Assembly (NCBI GenBank): GCA_947166305.1 | Contig: CAMVDV010000028.1 | Location: 1-39,751 of the forward strand | Origin: an uncultured Prevotellaceae bacterium | GTDB lineage: Bacteria; Bacteroidota; Bacteroidia; Bacteroidales; Bacteroidaceae | DNA length: 39,751 nucleotides | Reading direction: 5' to 3' | Shown: positions 26,087-34,301 of the stretch, in pieces | Numbering within the stretch: the stretch's first letter is position 1 | How the letters are laid out: each line of letters opens with the position of its first letter | Program-made: the position numbers and the translations under genes | Notes under the pieces: generated by a model | The model's input: the letters and a program-made list of their open reading frames with translations, nothing else | What the model was told of the DNA's origin: nothing | Database searches by the model: none

Positions 26087-26094
26087 TAACTTTG
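26087..26094 (+). promoter_or_regulatory. Promoter of a short non-coding transcription unit
   Basis: TAACTTTG with TTG at 26064-26066, a 20-bp gap, matches the Bacteroidetes promoter pattern well. Confidence 0.65.
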
Positions 26095-26099
26095 TCCTA

Positions 26100-26335
26100 C
26101 AAAAGGGGTTTTTTATGTCAGCAAATACAGGAAAAACACCACATCCGCAGAGCTTCCGCAGCCAGCTGAAGAGCCTCCTCCATGCCTTGCCTCCCTGCAG
26201 GAATGCATCGTCAGCAGGCAAAGCATCGCAGCAAAGATTAGTCTTTTTCTCCTTAAATAGCAAGAAAAGTCACTCCCATTTACTCCCAAAACGGCAAAAT
26301 TTTCGAGTTGGGAGCACCTGGGAGTGCTTTTTTTT
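26100..26335 (+). ncRNA. Candidate small RNA or leader bounded by promoter and terminator
   Basis: A good promoter at 26087-26094 and an intrinsic terminator at 26313-26335 bracket about 235 nt. A frame from ATG 26115 runs through the terminator and past it, so it does not look like a genuine protein, though a short peptide is not excluded. The distal part has repeated ACTCCCA and TGGGAG segments that can pair. It could be a small RNA, or an attenuator leader for the next gene. No known RNA family was recognised. Confidence 0.4.
26313..26335 (+). terminator. Rho-independent terminator
   Basis: AGCAC (26313-26317) pairs with GTGCT (26324-26328), followed by eight T. Further pairing is possible with upstream CACTCCCA. 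Confidence 0.7.
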
Positions 26336-26356
26336 GGCAAAAACAATAAAACGGCA

Positions 26357-26364
26357 TAACTTTG
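26357..26364 (+). promoter_or_regulatory. Promoter of the T9SS cargo gene
   Basis: TAACTTTG with TTG at 26334-26336, exactly 20 bp apart. The -33 TTG overlaps the T-run of the terminator. It lies 41 bp before ATG 26405. Confidence 0.7.
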
Positions 26365-26404
26365 CGGCAGAAAACATAATTCAACAACTAAAACTATTTA
26401 AATC

Positions 26405-27700
26405 ATGAAAAAAGTTCTCATTTCTATTTGTATGGCCTTTGCCGCTACAACCATCAACGCGCAACTCGTAGTAGATTCCCTCGGCCGCGTAGGCATCGGG
26501 ACAGAAACGCCGCAGTCAATGTTCTGTATTGGCGCATCAGGCAGCGAAGAAACCTGCATATATTTTAAGACAGACATAAATAACTATGGGCTGAGACTCG
26601 ACAACCATTCAGACTCTCCTGTTGGCATTTGCGGCGGGCAGTTCAGTGTGACGAATGCCATAGGAGCAGGCCATGCAGGAATAGGAATCGCCCAAGGAGG
26701 CAGTGGCTCGGTGGCGGCTGAGTGTTCAGTAGGATTGTCTGGATTTGCCGACCGCTCGAATAGATCAGTGGGTGTTTTGGGCACGAAGTGGATCTATAAT
26801 GCCTTCACGCCTGTCAACTTTGCTGGCATTTATGGTTCAGAGACATTCACATACTTTCCTACATTCTATGATTTTCCTGGCATTTATGCAGGATACTTTA
26901 AGGGCAAGGTGCGCGTGACGAATGGAATCTATGCTACGCTTCTCAGCCCTACAGCCAGTACGCAAGCAGCCGGGCATTGTGTCGCGCCAATCCAAAGTGA
27001 AAGAGGCGAGAGCGTGACTGACAAACTGAGCCAAGTGCAGACGGTGCAGTTCCTCCGCTACGACCCGACAAAGGAAGTAGGGACGCGCCGCAGCGCGTCC
27101 GTTCCCAATGACATTGACATTGACAATATGTCGTCGAGTCAGCTTGACTCCCTTGCCAAGGCAATAGGAGATGTGGAGCCCGAGCGTTACCTCTCGCCTG
27201 TTCAGTACGGCCTTGATGCCGAACAGTTGAAAGCCGTCTATCCCGAACTTGTCTATGAGGATGCAAACGGCAACGTCAGCATCAACTATGTGGAAATGGT
27301 TCCCCTGCTTGTGCAGAGCATCAACGAGCTGAAGAAGGAGCTGGCCGAACTTGTAGGGACACGCCGCGGCGCGTCCGCCTCAAGGGAACAGAAAGCAGAG
27401 GCGACAGGCATTGAAGAAACCGTTTCCGACATCGACATAGTTCGCATGGACCAGAACAAGCCCAACCCCTTCAGCGAGAGCACAGTCATTGCGCTCAACA
27501 TTCCCGCAGAGACACAGACGGCCACCATATTCATCTACGACATGAGCGGCAAGCAAGTGCAGAGCCTTCCTGTCAGCGAACGCGGCGAGACGGACATCAC
27601 CGTCTATGCCCGCGACCTCGCAGCAGGCATGTACATCTACACACTCGTTGCCGACGGCAAGGCAACCGTGACAAGAAGGATGATAGTAACTTTAAGTTAG
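26405..27700 (+). CDS. Secreted T9SS cargo with an S74-like chaperone region and two translated palindromes
   Basis: This 431-residue exported protein has a signal peptide (cleavage near INA). The middle part resembles tail-fibre-like surface proteins, and about 195-315 resembles the peptidase S74 intramolecular chaperone (SERGESVTDKLSQVQ ... GLDAEQLKAVYPELV ... INYVEMVPLLVQSI), followed by a short coiled coil. The C-terminus (about 350-431; NKPNPFSESTVIAL ... DMSGKQV ... AAGMYIYTLVADG) is a canonical T9SS type A sorting domain. Two copies of the GTAGGGACGCGC palindrome (27077-27100, 27353-27376) are translated in the same frame as VGTRRSAS and VGTRRGAS at linkers. The protease gene follows after 6 bp, so they probably form an operon. 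Confidence 0.85.
   Translation: MKKVLISICMAFAATTINAQLVVDSLGRVGIGTETPQSMFCIGASGSEETCIYFKTDINNYGLRLDNHSDSPVGICGGQFSVTNAIGAGHAGIGIAQGGSGSVAAECSVGLSGFADRSNRSVGVLGTKWIYNAFTPVNFAGIYGSETFTYFPTFYDFPGIYAGYFKGKVRVTNGIYATLLSPTASTQAAGHCVAPIQSERGESVTDKLSQVQTVQFLRYDPTKEVGTRRSASVPNDIDIDNMSSSQLDSLAKAIGDVEPERYLSPVQYGLDAEQLKAVYPELVYEDANGNVSINYVEMVPLLVQSINELKKELAELVGTRRGASASREQKAEATGIEETVSDIDIVRMDQNKPNPFSESTVIALNIPAETQTATIFIYDMSGKQVQSLPVSERGETDITVYARDLAAGMYIYTLVADGKATVTRRMIVTLS
27077..27100. repeat. GTAGGGACGCGC palindrome translated in the T9SS cargo, copy 1
   Basis: A 24-bp copy of the palindrome seen at 25799-25826, read in frame as Val-Gly-Thr-Arg-Arg-Ser-Ala-Ser. Confidence 0.85.
27353..27376. repeat. GTAGGGACGCGC palindrome translated in the T9SS cargo, copy 2
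   Basis: A second 24-bp copy in the same gene and the same frame (Val-Gly-Thr-Arg-Arg-Gly-Ala-Ser). Confidence 0.85.
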
Positions 27701-27706
27701 GAAATT

Positions 27707-29419
27707 ATGAAACAGATGCAATACTATAAGGCGGTTACGGTCGTTATCTGGTTGTGCTTTTATATGGATGTTTGCGCACAGCTCAGTACAAATGAGAAAC
27801 CCATTAGCTTTGGGATAAAGGCAGGAATGCAGATGGTACAAAGAAGTGTCAATCCTATTGTTACCACACCTCCGCTGGATATGACAAAGATAGAGAAGGA
27901 AGATGAAATAGCCGATGAAAGAGAGAGACTATTACGTTTTGGTTATCGACATAGTGTTAACTATAATCTCAATAATTCTGGCGTATGGTACAAACTTCCT
28001 AATGGCGACAAACTCTGGCAATTGGAAATCATTTGTCCTAATGCATTGTCGATAAATTTAAGCTATGACCAGTTCTGGCTTCCCGAAGGAGGCAAGTTCT
28101 TTGTTTATTCCAAAGACAGGAAGCAAACTATCGGTGCTTTCACTTCAAGAAATAACAAAGGTGACAACCTTAATATTCGAGGTTTTGCGACAGAACTAAT
28201 TTACGGAAGTGATATTATATTGGAATACTATCAACCCAAGGAAGTTGGAACAAATGCCATTATATCTATTGGAAACATTATTCATGGATATAGACATGTT
28301 CTTTTTGAAGAGAGAAGTTTTGGTGATGCTGGAGAATGTATGGTAAATGTAAACTGCGAGGAAGGGCAAAATTGGCAAAACGAGAAAAATGCTATTGCCC
28401 GTATCCTATTAGAGGATACTTATTCTCTCTCTGGCTCATTAATAAATTCAACAGACTTCAGTGAAACCCCCTACTTTTTGACAGCTAATCATGCTGTAAA
28501 AGATGTTCAGAAAGACGCTGCAGAAGATTCTAATCTTGACAACACAATCTTCTACTGGAACTATGAAGCCCCAGGCTGTATTAATAGCACAAGGCCTATT
28601 TATTACACTACATGCGGAGCGATAGTTCTTGCTAATAATAATGTAACGGACTTCGCCTTGCTTCGTCTAACAGAAGACCCTAAAAGCCTCCCTAATTTTT
28701 CGCCCTATTATTTAGGTTGGGACATTTCAGGCGAGAGTGGGGCCCCAGGAGTATGTATACACCATCCTATGGCTGATGTTAAGAAAATATCCACGGTTAA
28801 TGCCCAACCCCAGTCAACGTATTGGAGCGGTCAGTATCAATACCCGAATTCGCATTGGGGAGTAAGATGGAAGGCGACACAAAATGGACATGGGACGACG
28901 CAAGAGGGTTCCTCCGGCTCTCCACTACTGAATGCGTCTCATAGGGTTATCGGACAACTTCATGGTGGGAGCTCTCAAGGTTGCAATGGAACGTCTTGTT
29001 ACAGCAAATACGGGAAAATTAGCGTTTCCTGGATTGGCAATGGCAATGACAGTATACAAAGAAGAATGAGCTGTTGGTTAGACTCAATAGGACTTGGTGT
29101 ACAGACTATGGAAGGTTTACTAATCATACCCACTGCGCGAACAATGATGATGAATGAGCAGTTCTATGGAAACATACGAATTAAGAGTACAGGTCAATTA
29201 AATATACAAGGTGATATTGAGATGATGGGGAATGGTTGCATAATTGTAGAGCCTGGTGGTAAACTCATTATAAATGGCGGAAAGCTGTCAAACGCAGAAA
29301 TCATGTTGAAGATGAATTCATCTTTATATATTAAAAATGGTGGTATAGTGGAAACCAGAAATGGTTTTAAGGCGCAAGTTGGAGCAAAAGTGATAGTGGA
29401 GGATGGGAAAATAGAATAG
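27707..29419 (+). CDS. Secreted trypsin-fold serine protease (lysyl-endopeptidase-like)
   Basis: This 570-residue exported protease has a signal peptide (cleavage near VCAQ), an N-terminal pro-region with a jelly-roll look (about 80-185), then a chymotrypsin-fold domain with the triad His262 (TANHAV), Asp315 (VTDFALLRL) and Ser403 (GSSGSP). Cys-containing segments and the overall arrangement resemble lysyl endopeptidases of Bacteroidetes and Lysobacter. The C-terminal part (about 480-570) has short beta repeats (GNIRIKS, GDIEMMGNG, GGKLIINGG) that look like a small beta-solenoid and lack the usual T9SS tail. The gene is clearly more AT-rich than its neighbours, suggesting a different origin. 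It follows the T9SS cargo gene by 6 bp. Confidence 0.85.
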   Translation: MKQMQYYKAVTVVIWLCFYMDVCAQLSTNEKPISFGIKAGMQMVQRSVNPIVTTPPLDMTKIEKEDEIADERERLLRFGYRHSVNYNLNNSGVWYKLPNGDKLWQLEIICPNALSINLSYDQFWLPEGGKFFVYSKDRKQTIGAFTSRNNKGDNLNIRGFATELIYGSDIILEYYQPKEVGTNAIISIGNIIHGYRHVLFEERSFGDAGECMVNVNCEEGQNWQNEKNAIARILLEDTYSLSGSLINSTDFSETPYFLTANHAVKDVQKDAAEDSNLDNTIFYWNYEAPGCINSTRPIYYTTCGAIVLANNNVTDFALLRLTEDPKSLPNFSPYYLGWDISGESGAPGVCIHHPMADVKKISTVNAQPQSTYWSGQYQYPNSHWGVRWKATQNGHGTTQEGSSGSPLLNASHRVIGQLHGGSSQGCNGTSCYSKYGKISVSWIGNGNDSIQRRMSCWLDSIGLGVQTMEGLLIIPTARTMMMNEQFYGNIRIKSTGQLNIQGDIEMMGNGCIIVEPGGKLIINGGKLSNAEIMLKMNSSLYIKNGGIVETRNGFKAQVGAKVIVEDGKIE

Positions 29420-29490
29420 TCTCCATGAAACCCTTGTATATATAGATATTTTCCTTTCATTATTCATTTGTTAACATCAAATTATGTATT

Positions 29491-30864
29491 ATGAAACGAT
29501 TTATTTTATTTCTTTTTGCATTAGGTGCCATTATCTCTGCAAATGCGATGAGGGTGACTATTGATGACCTGAATTACTCTTTGATTGCAGAAAGTCATGA
29601 GGCAATCATTAGCTATGGTAACAAATGCAGCGGCGAGCTGGTCATCCCGTCGGAGGTCAGCAACAATGGGCAGACCTATGCCGTAAAGAGAATGCTATGG
29701 AAAGCGTTCTACGACTGCACCGAGCTCACAAAGGTGAGGATACCCAAGAGTCTTGATACGATTATGCATTATTATCCTAATGATCCTGACGGAGGAGATG
29801 TCGAAGCAGTACTCGTTTCTTCTGACGTGATGAACCCGTTTAGAGGGTGTACCTCTCTCGAAGCTGTTGAAGTGGACAGCGACAATCCAGACATGAAATC
29901 CGCAGAAGGTGTCCTCTTCAATAAGGTGGGGACAAGGTTGTATTGCTATCCTGCGGGCATAAAGGCGAAAAGTTATAAAGTGCCTCAGGGTGTCGAATGG
30001 ATAGGAATATATGCTTTTGCCGATGCCGACATTACGAAAATTGATTTGCCCGAGAGCATACAAACAATCTGTACTAACGCTTTCTGGAATTGCAAGCTTG
30101 ATATAATGATAATAAGAGGACATCTTGACGAACATAGTGTGTCGGGCAGCCTCCTTCGTTGCCTAAAAGAGACATCAAAGCTATATGTCCCTGCTTCAGA
30201 GGTTGACCGCTACAAGAGTATCTTTGCCGGAGAAGTTCTTCCTTTGGAGAAATACACCGAACCTGTTGCCTTCACCGAAGGCCAGATGGCGACGATTGTC
30301 TTGCCGACTGAGCCGGAAGCAAGCAGGGGGAAGTATTACAGACTGGACAGAGTCGAAGGAAATGAGATCATCTTTGAGCAGGAGCTTCAGCCTCGCGCAC
30401 ATATACCTTATATAATAGTGCCGGGCGAGGACTTCTGCATCGAGCATGGCACGCTTGACTTGAACGGCTTGAGCCGCGACACGGTCAGCATCGACGGTGT
30501 CAGCTTCATCGGGACATACCAAAAGGAGGAGATTAGGAGCAAGAAAGGCTTCTACTTCGAAATCATCGACGCGACTCCCGACTGCATTCTTTCGGACAAC
30601 AAGCTAAAGGTCGGTGCCCTGCGTGCCTTCCTGCAAGTCCATTGGGACGACCCTTACAGCCACGGCGGTACGAAAGCCCCGGCAGAGAAGCTCCAAATTG
30701 TTCTTCACGACCATGGAACGGGATTGAAGACCCTCTCTAACTCTCCCTTAAAGGGAGAGGATATCTACGACCTCAACGGGAGAATAGTAAATGGTAAATT
30801 GTCAAACAGCAAACTGCCTCAAGGCATTTACATCAAGGATGGACGAAAGAGGTTGAAGAAATGA
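29491..30864 (+). CDS. Secreted BspA-like leucine-rich-repeat protein
   Basis: This 457-residue protein has a signal peptide (cleavage near ANA) and BspA-type LRR units in the first half (for example VKRMLWKAFYDCTELTKVRI, GCTSLEAVEV, IGIYAFADADITKIDLP, ICTNAFWNCKL), a family involved in surface adhesion. The second half (about 265-420) is a beta-rich region without recognised motifs. The C-terminal tail (YDLNGRIVNG ... GIYIKDGRKRLKK) is the short export-type tail. It is preceded by LSNSPLKGED, encoded by the perfect palindrome at 30741-30759. The first half is AT-rich and the second half GC-rich. Confidence 0.8.
   Translation: MKRFILFLFALGAIISANAMRVTIDDLNYSLIAESHEAIISYGNKCSGELVIPSEVSNNGQTYAVKRMLWKAFYDCTELTKVRIPKSLDTIMHYYPNDPDGGDVEAVLVSSDVMNPFRGCTSLEAVEVDSDNPDMKSAEGVLFNKVGTRLYCYPAGIKAKSYKVPQGVEWIGIYAFADADITKIDLPESIQTICTNAFWNCKLDIMIIRGHLDEHSVSGSLLRCLKETSKLYVPASEVDRYKSIFAGEVLPLEKYTEPVAFTEGQMATIVLPTEPEASRGKYYRLDRVEGNEIIFEQELQPRAHIPYIIVPGEDFCIEHGTLDLNGLSRDTVSIDGVSFIGTYQKEEIRSKKGFYFEIIDATPDCILSDNKLKVGALRAFLQVHWDDPYSHGGTKAPAEKLQIVLHDHGTGLKTLSNSPLKGEDIYDLNGRIVNGKLSNSKLPQGIYIKDGRKRLKK
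30741..30759. repeat. Palindrome translated in the LRR protein linker
   Basis: CTCTCCCTTAAAGGGAGAG is a perfect palindrome around one central base, placed in frame just before the C-terminal tail. Similar CTCC(C)TTAAGGGGGAG elements lie at 38314-38360. Confidence 0.8.
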
Positions 30865-30936
30865 AAGAATGAAAGAATGAAGAAATGAGAGGCGGGGCAA
30901 ACGGAAGCAATTGAGCAGGAATAGCAAAGAGTCCTC

Positions 30937-33900
30937 TCACCAGCTGATGCTGACGGGAACGCCTTCGGGGGAGTTCTCAAAGCGGAGGTGCAGCAGATGG
31001 TGCTTGGCGTCCCATTGTGTCTCATACGTCGATGCACCGACGGCAATGTCCTTCGGCTCGCACGGCAGAAGGATGACCATCACGCCGGCGGTGCCTGCAG
31101 GACTCTTCGCCGTGAAGCTGTAGCTACGCTGGCTCCTGACTTCGTCCGACTGGCGAGAGGCGGCTGCCAGCACCTGTGGGCGCTTCGGCTGCTTCACCTC
31201 TCCGAGGTCAAGAAGGAAGGCTTGCTCGCCCGGACGGACCGTCTTCCCCGGAATACATGGGAGGGTGGGGTCGAAGAGGTCGATGAAGCTCCCTTCGAGG
31301 AAGAGAGGCGTGGAGTCGGTGCTCTCTTCCAGGCACGAAGCGATGACGTAGGAGCCGCGTCTGAGCAGCAGCGAGTTCTTCTCCTCGAGCTTTCCGTAAG
31401 CCTCGCGCACCACGTCGAGCAGCCTCTTGTGCCCGTCGGCCTGCATTGCGAACTCCTTCGGGTCGCTCCTCAGGACATAGACCTTGCCTTTGCCGTAAAG
31501 GAAGGAGCCCTCGGCAGGTCTGCGGCCCATGCCCATCAGTTCGAAGAGGTGCTCCGAAGGAGCCGTGTAGCCCTGACTTGTCCACCATTCGCTCACGCGC
31601 TGGAAGGCATCGTCGTCGCGTCCGCAGTAGATGAGCCTGCCGCCTGCTTGAACCCATCGGGCGATGTCTTCGTGCGCTTTGGCTTCGAGTGGTTTCATGG
31701 CCGAGTAGGAGAGGAGCAGCACGCGGAGTCCCTTCCAAGTGTCCTCGTAGCCTGTGTTCTCCAGATGCGTGATGCTCAATGGAATGCCTCGCTTGAGCAG
31801 CGGCAGGGCCAGCCCGTAGAAGTTGGAGAGTTGGGGGTCGTCGTAGCCCTCAACGGCCCCGGGCGAGCGCTGAAACATGAGCGAATTTGCCATTGCCACA
31901 CTGATGCCTTGCGAGCCTTCGACGCGGTTCTCGCTGAGAGGCATGTTGTTCAATGTATTTATCATGACCTGCATCTGTGTGGAGTAGAAGCGAGGAATGT
32001 GGGCACGCTCCTCGCTCTGGGGCGAGACGCGGTAGAGTCCTTCGTAGATGCGGTCGGGCCAAGGCATCACCTCGTAGCTGTTGGTCTGCGGATAAAGCAG
32101 CTGGGCGGCAAACGTCGCCTGATAGTTTCGCCGATAGTCCTCCCAGTCCCTTGCCCTGTCCTCAATGGGGTCGGTCAAGAAGAAGCACTTCCTGCCTGTT
32201 GGCCGCGTCATGGATTCCATGCAACCGTACTCGAGGAAGGCTGTCTCGAAGACACGTTCGCGCCGGACTCCACTATAATAATTAGGTTCGCGCGACGTGC
32301 CGGTCCACACTTGCGCGATGTAGCCGTCGCACGATGGCATGGAGGCCAGCGACGCTTCGGGCGAGACGATCTGCCATTGCGAGTAGTTCAGCAGCGAATG
32401 TGTCGGGACGTAGCACTTGACGTCCAGTCCCTTTTCCCTTCCGTAGGCTTTGGCAAAGGTGAAAGCCTCGTCCAGCGCACGGTAATACAGATGGTACTTC
32501 AGCTTGTTCGAGAGGTAGGTGTTCTCTGCCGACTCGTGCTGCGGCCGCCATGGGAAGCCGTAGAAATCCTGCCACTCGCGCTTGAAGGCTTCGCTGTAGC
32601 CTGCCCTTGCCCAAAACTCCGGCTCCTCCAGGAAGATGGCATCAATGCCTTGGTCGATGACGGGGCGAACGTGCTTCTCCTTGAAGTAGGCCAAATAATT
32701 CCGTGTCGGCACGATGTAAGGCACGAGATGCCCGTGCATGATGGTGTCGCCGCGCTGCGTCTTCTGTCCTTCGTCCATGTGCCATTGGCCGTCCCACTCG
32801 CCGGTGAAGTAGTCTTGGTACTGCCCCCAGGCAATGCCCGTCATGAAGTGCGCCGTGTAGCCGCGTTCGCGCCACGACCTCACGCGCTCGGCAAAGGGAT
32901 GTTTCTGATTGTCGCGTACGCCATACACCATCACGGCATCTGCCCTCACGTCCGTCGAAGGCTTCCATTGCCCAGCGGTCTGAAAGGTTGTCCTGACGCC
33001 GTCGCTCCCATCCGTGGCTTGTTCGCTTGTTGTCGAGGCACGCTTTTCCTTTTTCTTTTGAACGGAGGGAAGCACTTTGTCGCAGTAGTCGAGGTAGCAT
33101 TGCCAGTCGTAGGGCGTGACGTCATGACCGCCAGGGCGGAGATGATAGGCCACGTCGTAGTGCAGTTTCACTCCCGATTCGTCTTCGGAGAGCGAAGGAA
33201 AAGCTGGTGGCCCTGGGAGAGGATTCATGCCATAGAGTTCAAAGACGGGGCCTGCGTAGTACGCACTCAGGTATTCTCCCTTGGGGTCAGCCCAACGGTC
33301 GTCCTTGGCACTGGCCACATAGACGTGGCGCGGGGCGATGAGTGCCAGCAGTTCGTGCTGATCGAAAGGCAGGGAGGCTTCATTCTCGCTGTAGGCGTTG
33401 AAGGCCGGGGTGAACCAATGTGGGAAGGCTGCCGTGATGCGGGCGATGTTTTCGCCGTAGACGCGCTTGGAGAGGGCAGCGCCTCCGCAGCCGGAATTGT
33501 TGGAGATAACCACCTTGAAGCGTTCGTCCTGTGCTCCTGCCCAGAGCGCCGTCTTGCCCAAGCGCGAGTGGCCCATCACGATCATGCGGTCGGCGTCTAT
33601 CCTGCGCTCATGCTTCTGCAGGTAGTCGGCAATGCGGCTGTAGCCCCAAGCCCATGTGCCGATGGTGCCCGTGGGAGACGAAGGTTTGTCGGGACAAATG
33701 TCGTGATAGCACATGGTGGCAACGGCGTAGCCTCGCTCCAAGGCCATCTCGTAGCTCCATCGGCTTTGCTGTTGTCCGCGTCCCCATGCGTCGGAGCCAG
33801 CGTCCTTCATCGTGTCCATCGACGGGGAGAAGAGAACGTCCGGTTGCAGCGTGGTGGTCTGGTTGCCGTGGAAGTTGTAGGCGATGATGACGGGCACGCG

Positions 33901-34290
33901 CTTCTCTGCTTTTGCAGGGAGGTAAAGGAGCAGCAGGGCTTCCTTCTGGTGTCCGTCCGTGTCCTGAAAGGTGAATCGCACCTGCTTCTGCGTGGCGAGT
34001 CCGCCCAGGGCGTCGGTGTTTGTGGCGAGGAGTTCGTAGGAAACCTTTGTGCCAGGATGTTTAGGAGCGACGCCGTATTCCTGTTCTGCGAACAGCCGAA
34101 GCAGTTCGGGCCGCCGCTTGCGTTCCCACTCTTTGCGGGTCGCGACGCGCTTGCCGTCCTGGCAAGTCAGCACGTCGGGAAGTTCGTAGGCGGGCACGAG
34201 GCTTTCGTCGTAGTTGACAGGGGCATTCTTGTTCTGACCTTTTGCTGCGAGGGATATGATCATGGCGAGGAGGAGGAGAGTATGTTTCAT
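30937..34290 (-). CDS. CE15 glucuronoyl esterase fused to an unassigned glycosidase-like half
   Basis: This 1117-residue protein with a signal peptide has two modules. Residues about 25-400 form an alpha/beta-hydrolase of the CE15 type: FHGNQTT, nucleophile Ser near 241 in GHSRLGKT, the SGCGGAALSKR segment, and His in LRPGGHDVTPYDW (near 388). CE15 enzymes cut ester bonds between glucuronic acid on xylan and lignin alcohols. After a charged linker (about 405-430, KKKEKRASTTSEQATDG) comes a half of about 690 residues with barrel-like motifs (FMTGIAWGQYQDYF, AIFLEEPEFWARAGYS, AQVWTGTSREPN) and a later glutamine-amidotransferase-like segment (WVQAGGRLIYCGRDDDAFQ), as in GH42-type beta-galactosidases. 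I cannot assign this half to a known family. The gene starts 11 bp after the PLD gene stop. Confidence 0.85.
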   Translation of the reverse strand: MKHTLLLLAMIISLAAKGQNKNAPVNYDESLVPAYELPDVLTCQDGKRVATRKEWERKRRPELLRLFAEQEYGVAPKHPGTKVSYELLATNTDALGGLATQKQVRFTFQDTDGHQKEALLLLYLPAKAEKRVPVIIAYNFHGNQTTTLQPDVLFSPSMDTMKDAGSDAWGRGQQQSRWSYEMALERGYAVATMCYHDICPDKPSSPTGTIGTWAWGYSRIADYLQKHERRIDADRMIVMGHSRLGKTALWAGAQDERFKVVISNNSGCGGAALSKRVYGENIARITAAFPHWFTPAFNAYSENEASLPFDQHELLALIAPRHVYVASAKDDRWADPKGEYLSAYYAGPVFELYGMNPLPGPPAFPSLSEDESGVKLHYDVAYHLRPGGHDVTPYDWQCYLDYCDKVLPSVQKKKEKRASTTSEQATDGSDGVRTTFQTAGQWKPSTDVRADAVMVYGVRDNQKHPFAERVRSWRERGYTAHFMTGIAWGQYQDYFTGEWDGQWHMDEGQKTQRGDTIMHGHLVPYIVPTRNYLAYFKEKHVRPVIDQGIDAIFLEEPEFWARAGYSEAFKREWQDFYGFPWRPQHESAENTYLSNKLKYHLYYRALDEAFTFAKAYGREKGLDVKCYVPTHSLLNYSQWQIVSPEASLASMPSCDGYIAQVWTGTSREPNYYSGVRRERVFETAFLEYGCMESMTRPTGRKCFFLTDPIEDRARDWEDYRRNYQATFAAQLLYPQTNSYEVMPWPDRIYEGLYRVSPQSEERAHIPRFYSTQMQVMINTLNNMPLSENRVEGSQGISVAMANSLMFQRSPGAVEGYDDPQLSNFYGLALPLLKRGIPLSITHLENTGYEDTWKGLRVLLLSYSAMKPLEAKAHEDIARWVQAGGRLIYCGRDDDAFQRVSEWWTSQGYTAPSEHLFELMGMGRRPAEGSFLYGKGKVYVLRSDPKEFAMQADGHKRLLDVVREAYGKLEEKNSLLLRRGSYVIASCLEESTDSTPLFLEGSFIDLFDPTLPCIPGKTVRPGEQAFLLDLGEVKQPKRPQVLAAASRQSDEVRSQRSYSFTAKSPAGTAGVMVILLPCEPKDIAVGASTYETQWDAKHHLLHLRFENSPEGVPVSISW

Positions 34291-34301
34291 AGTGGATGGA
34301 T

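Noticed and set aside
26064..26408. A 114-codon plus-strand frame
   Set aside because: It runs through a promoter, an intrinsic terminator and a second promoter and has no recognisable domain; a non-coding unit is more likely.
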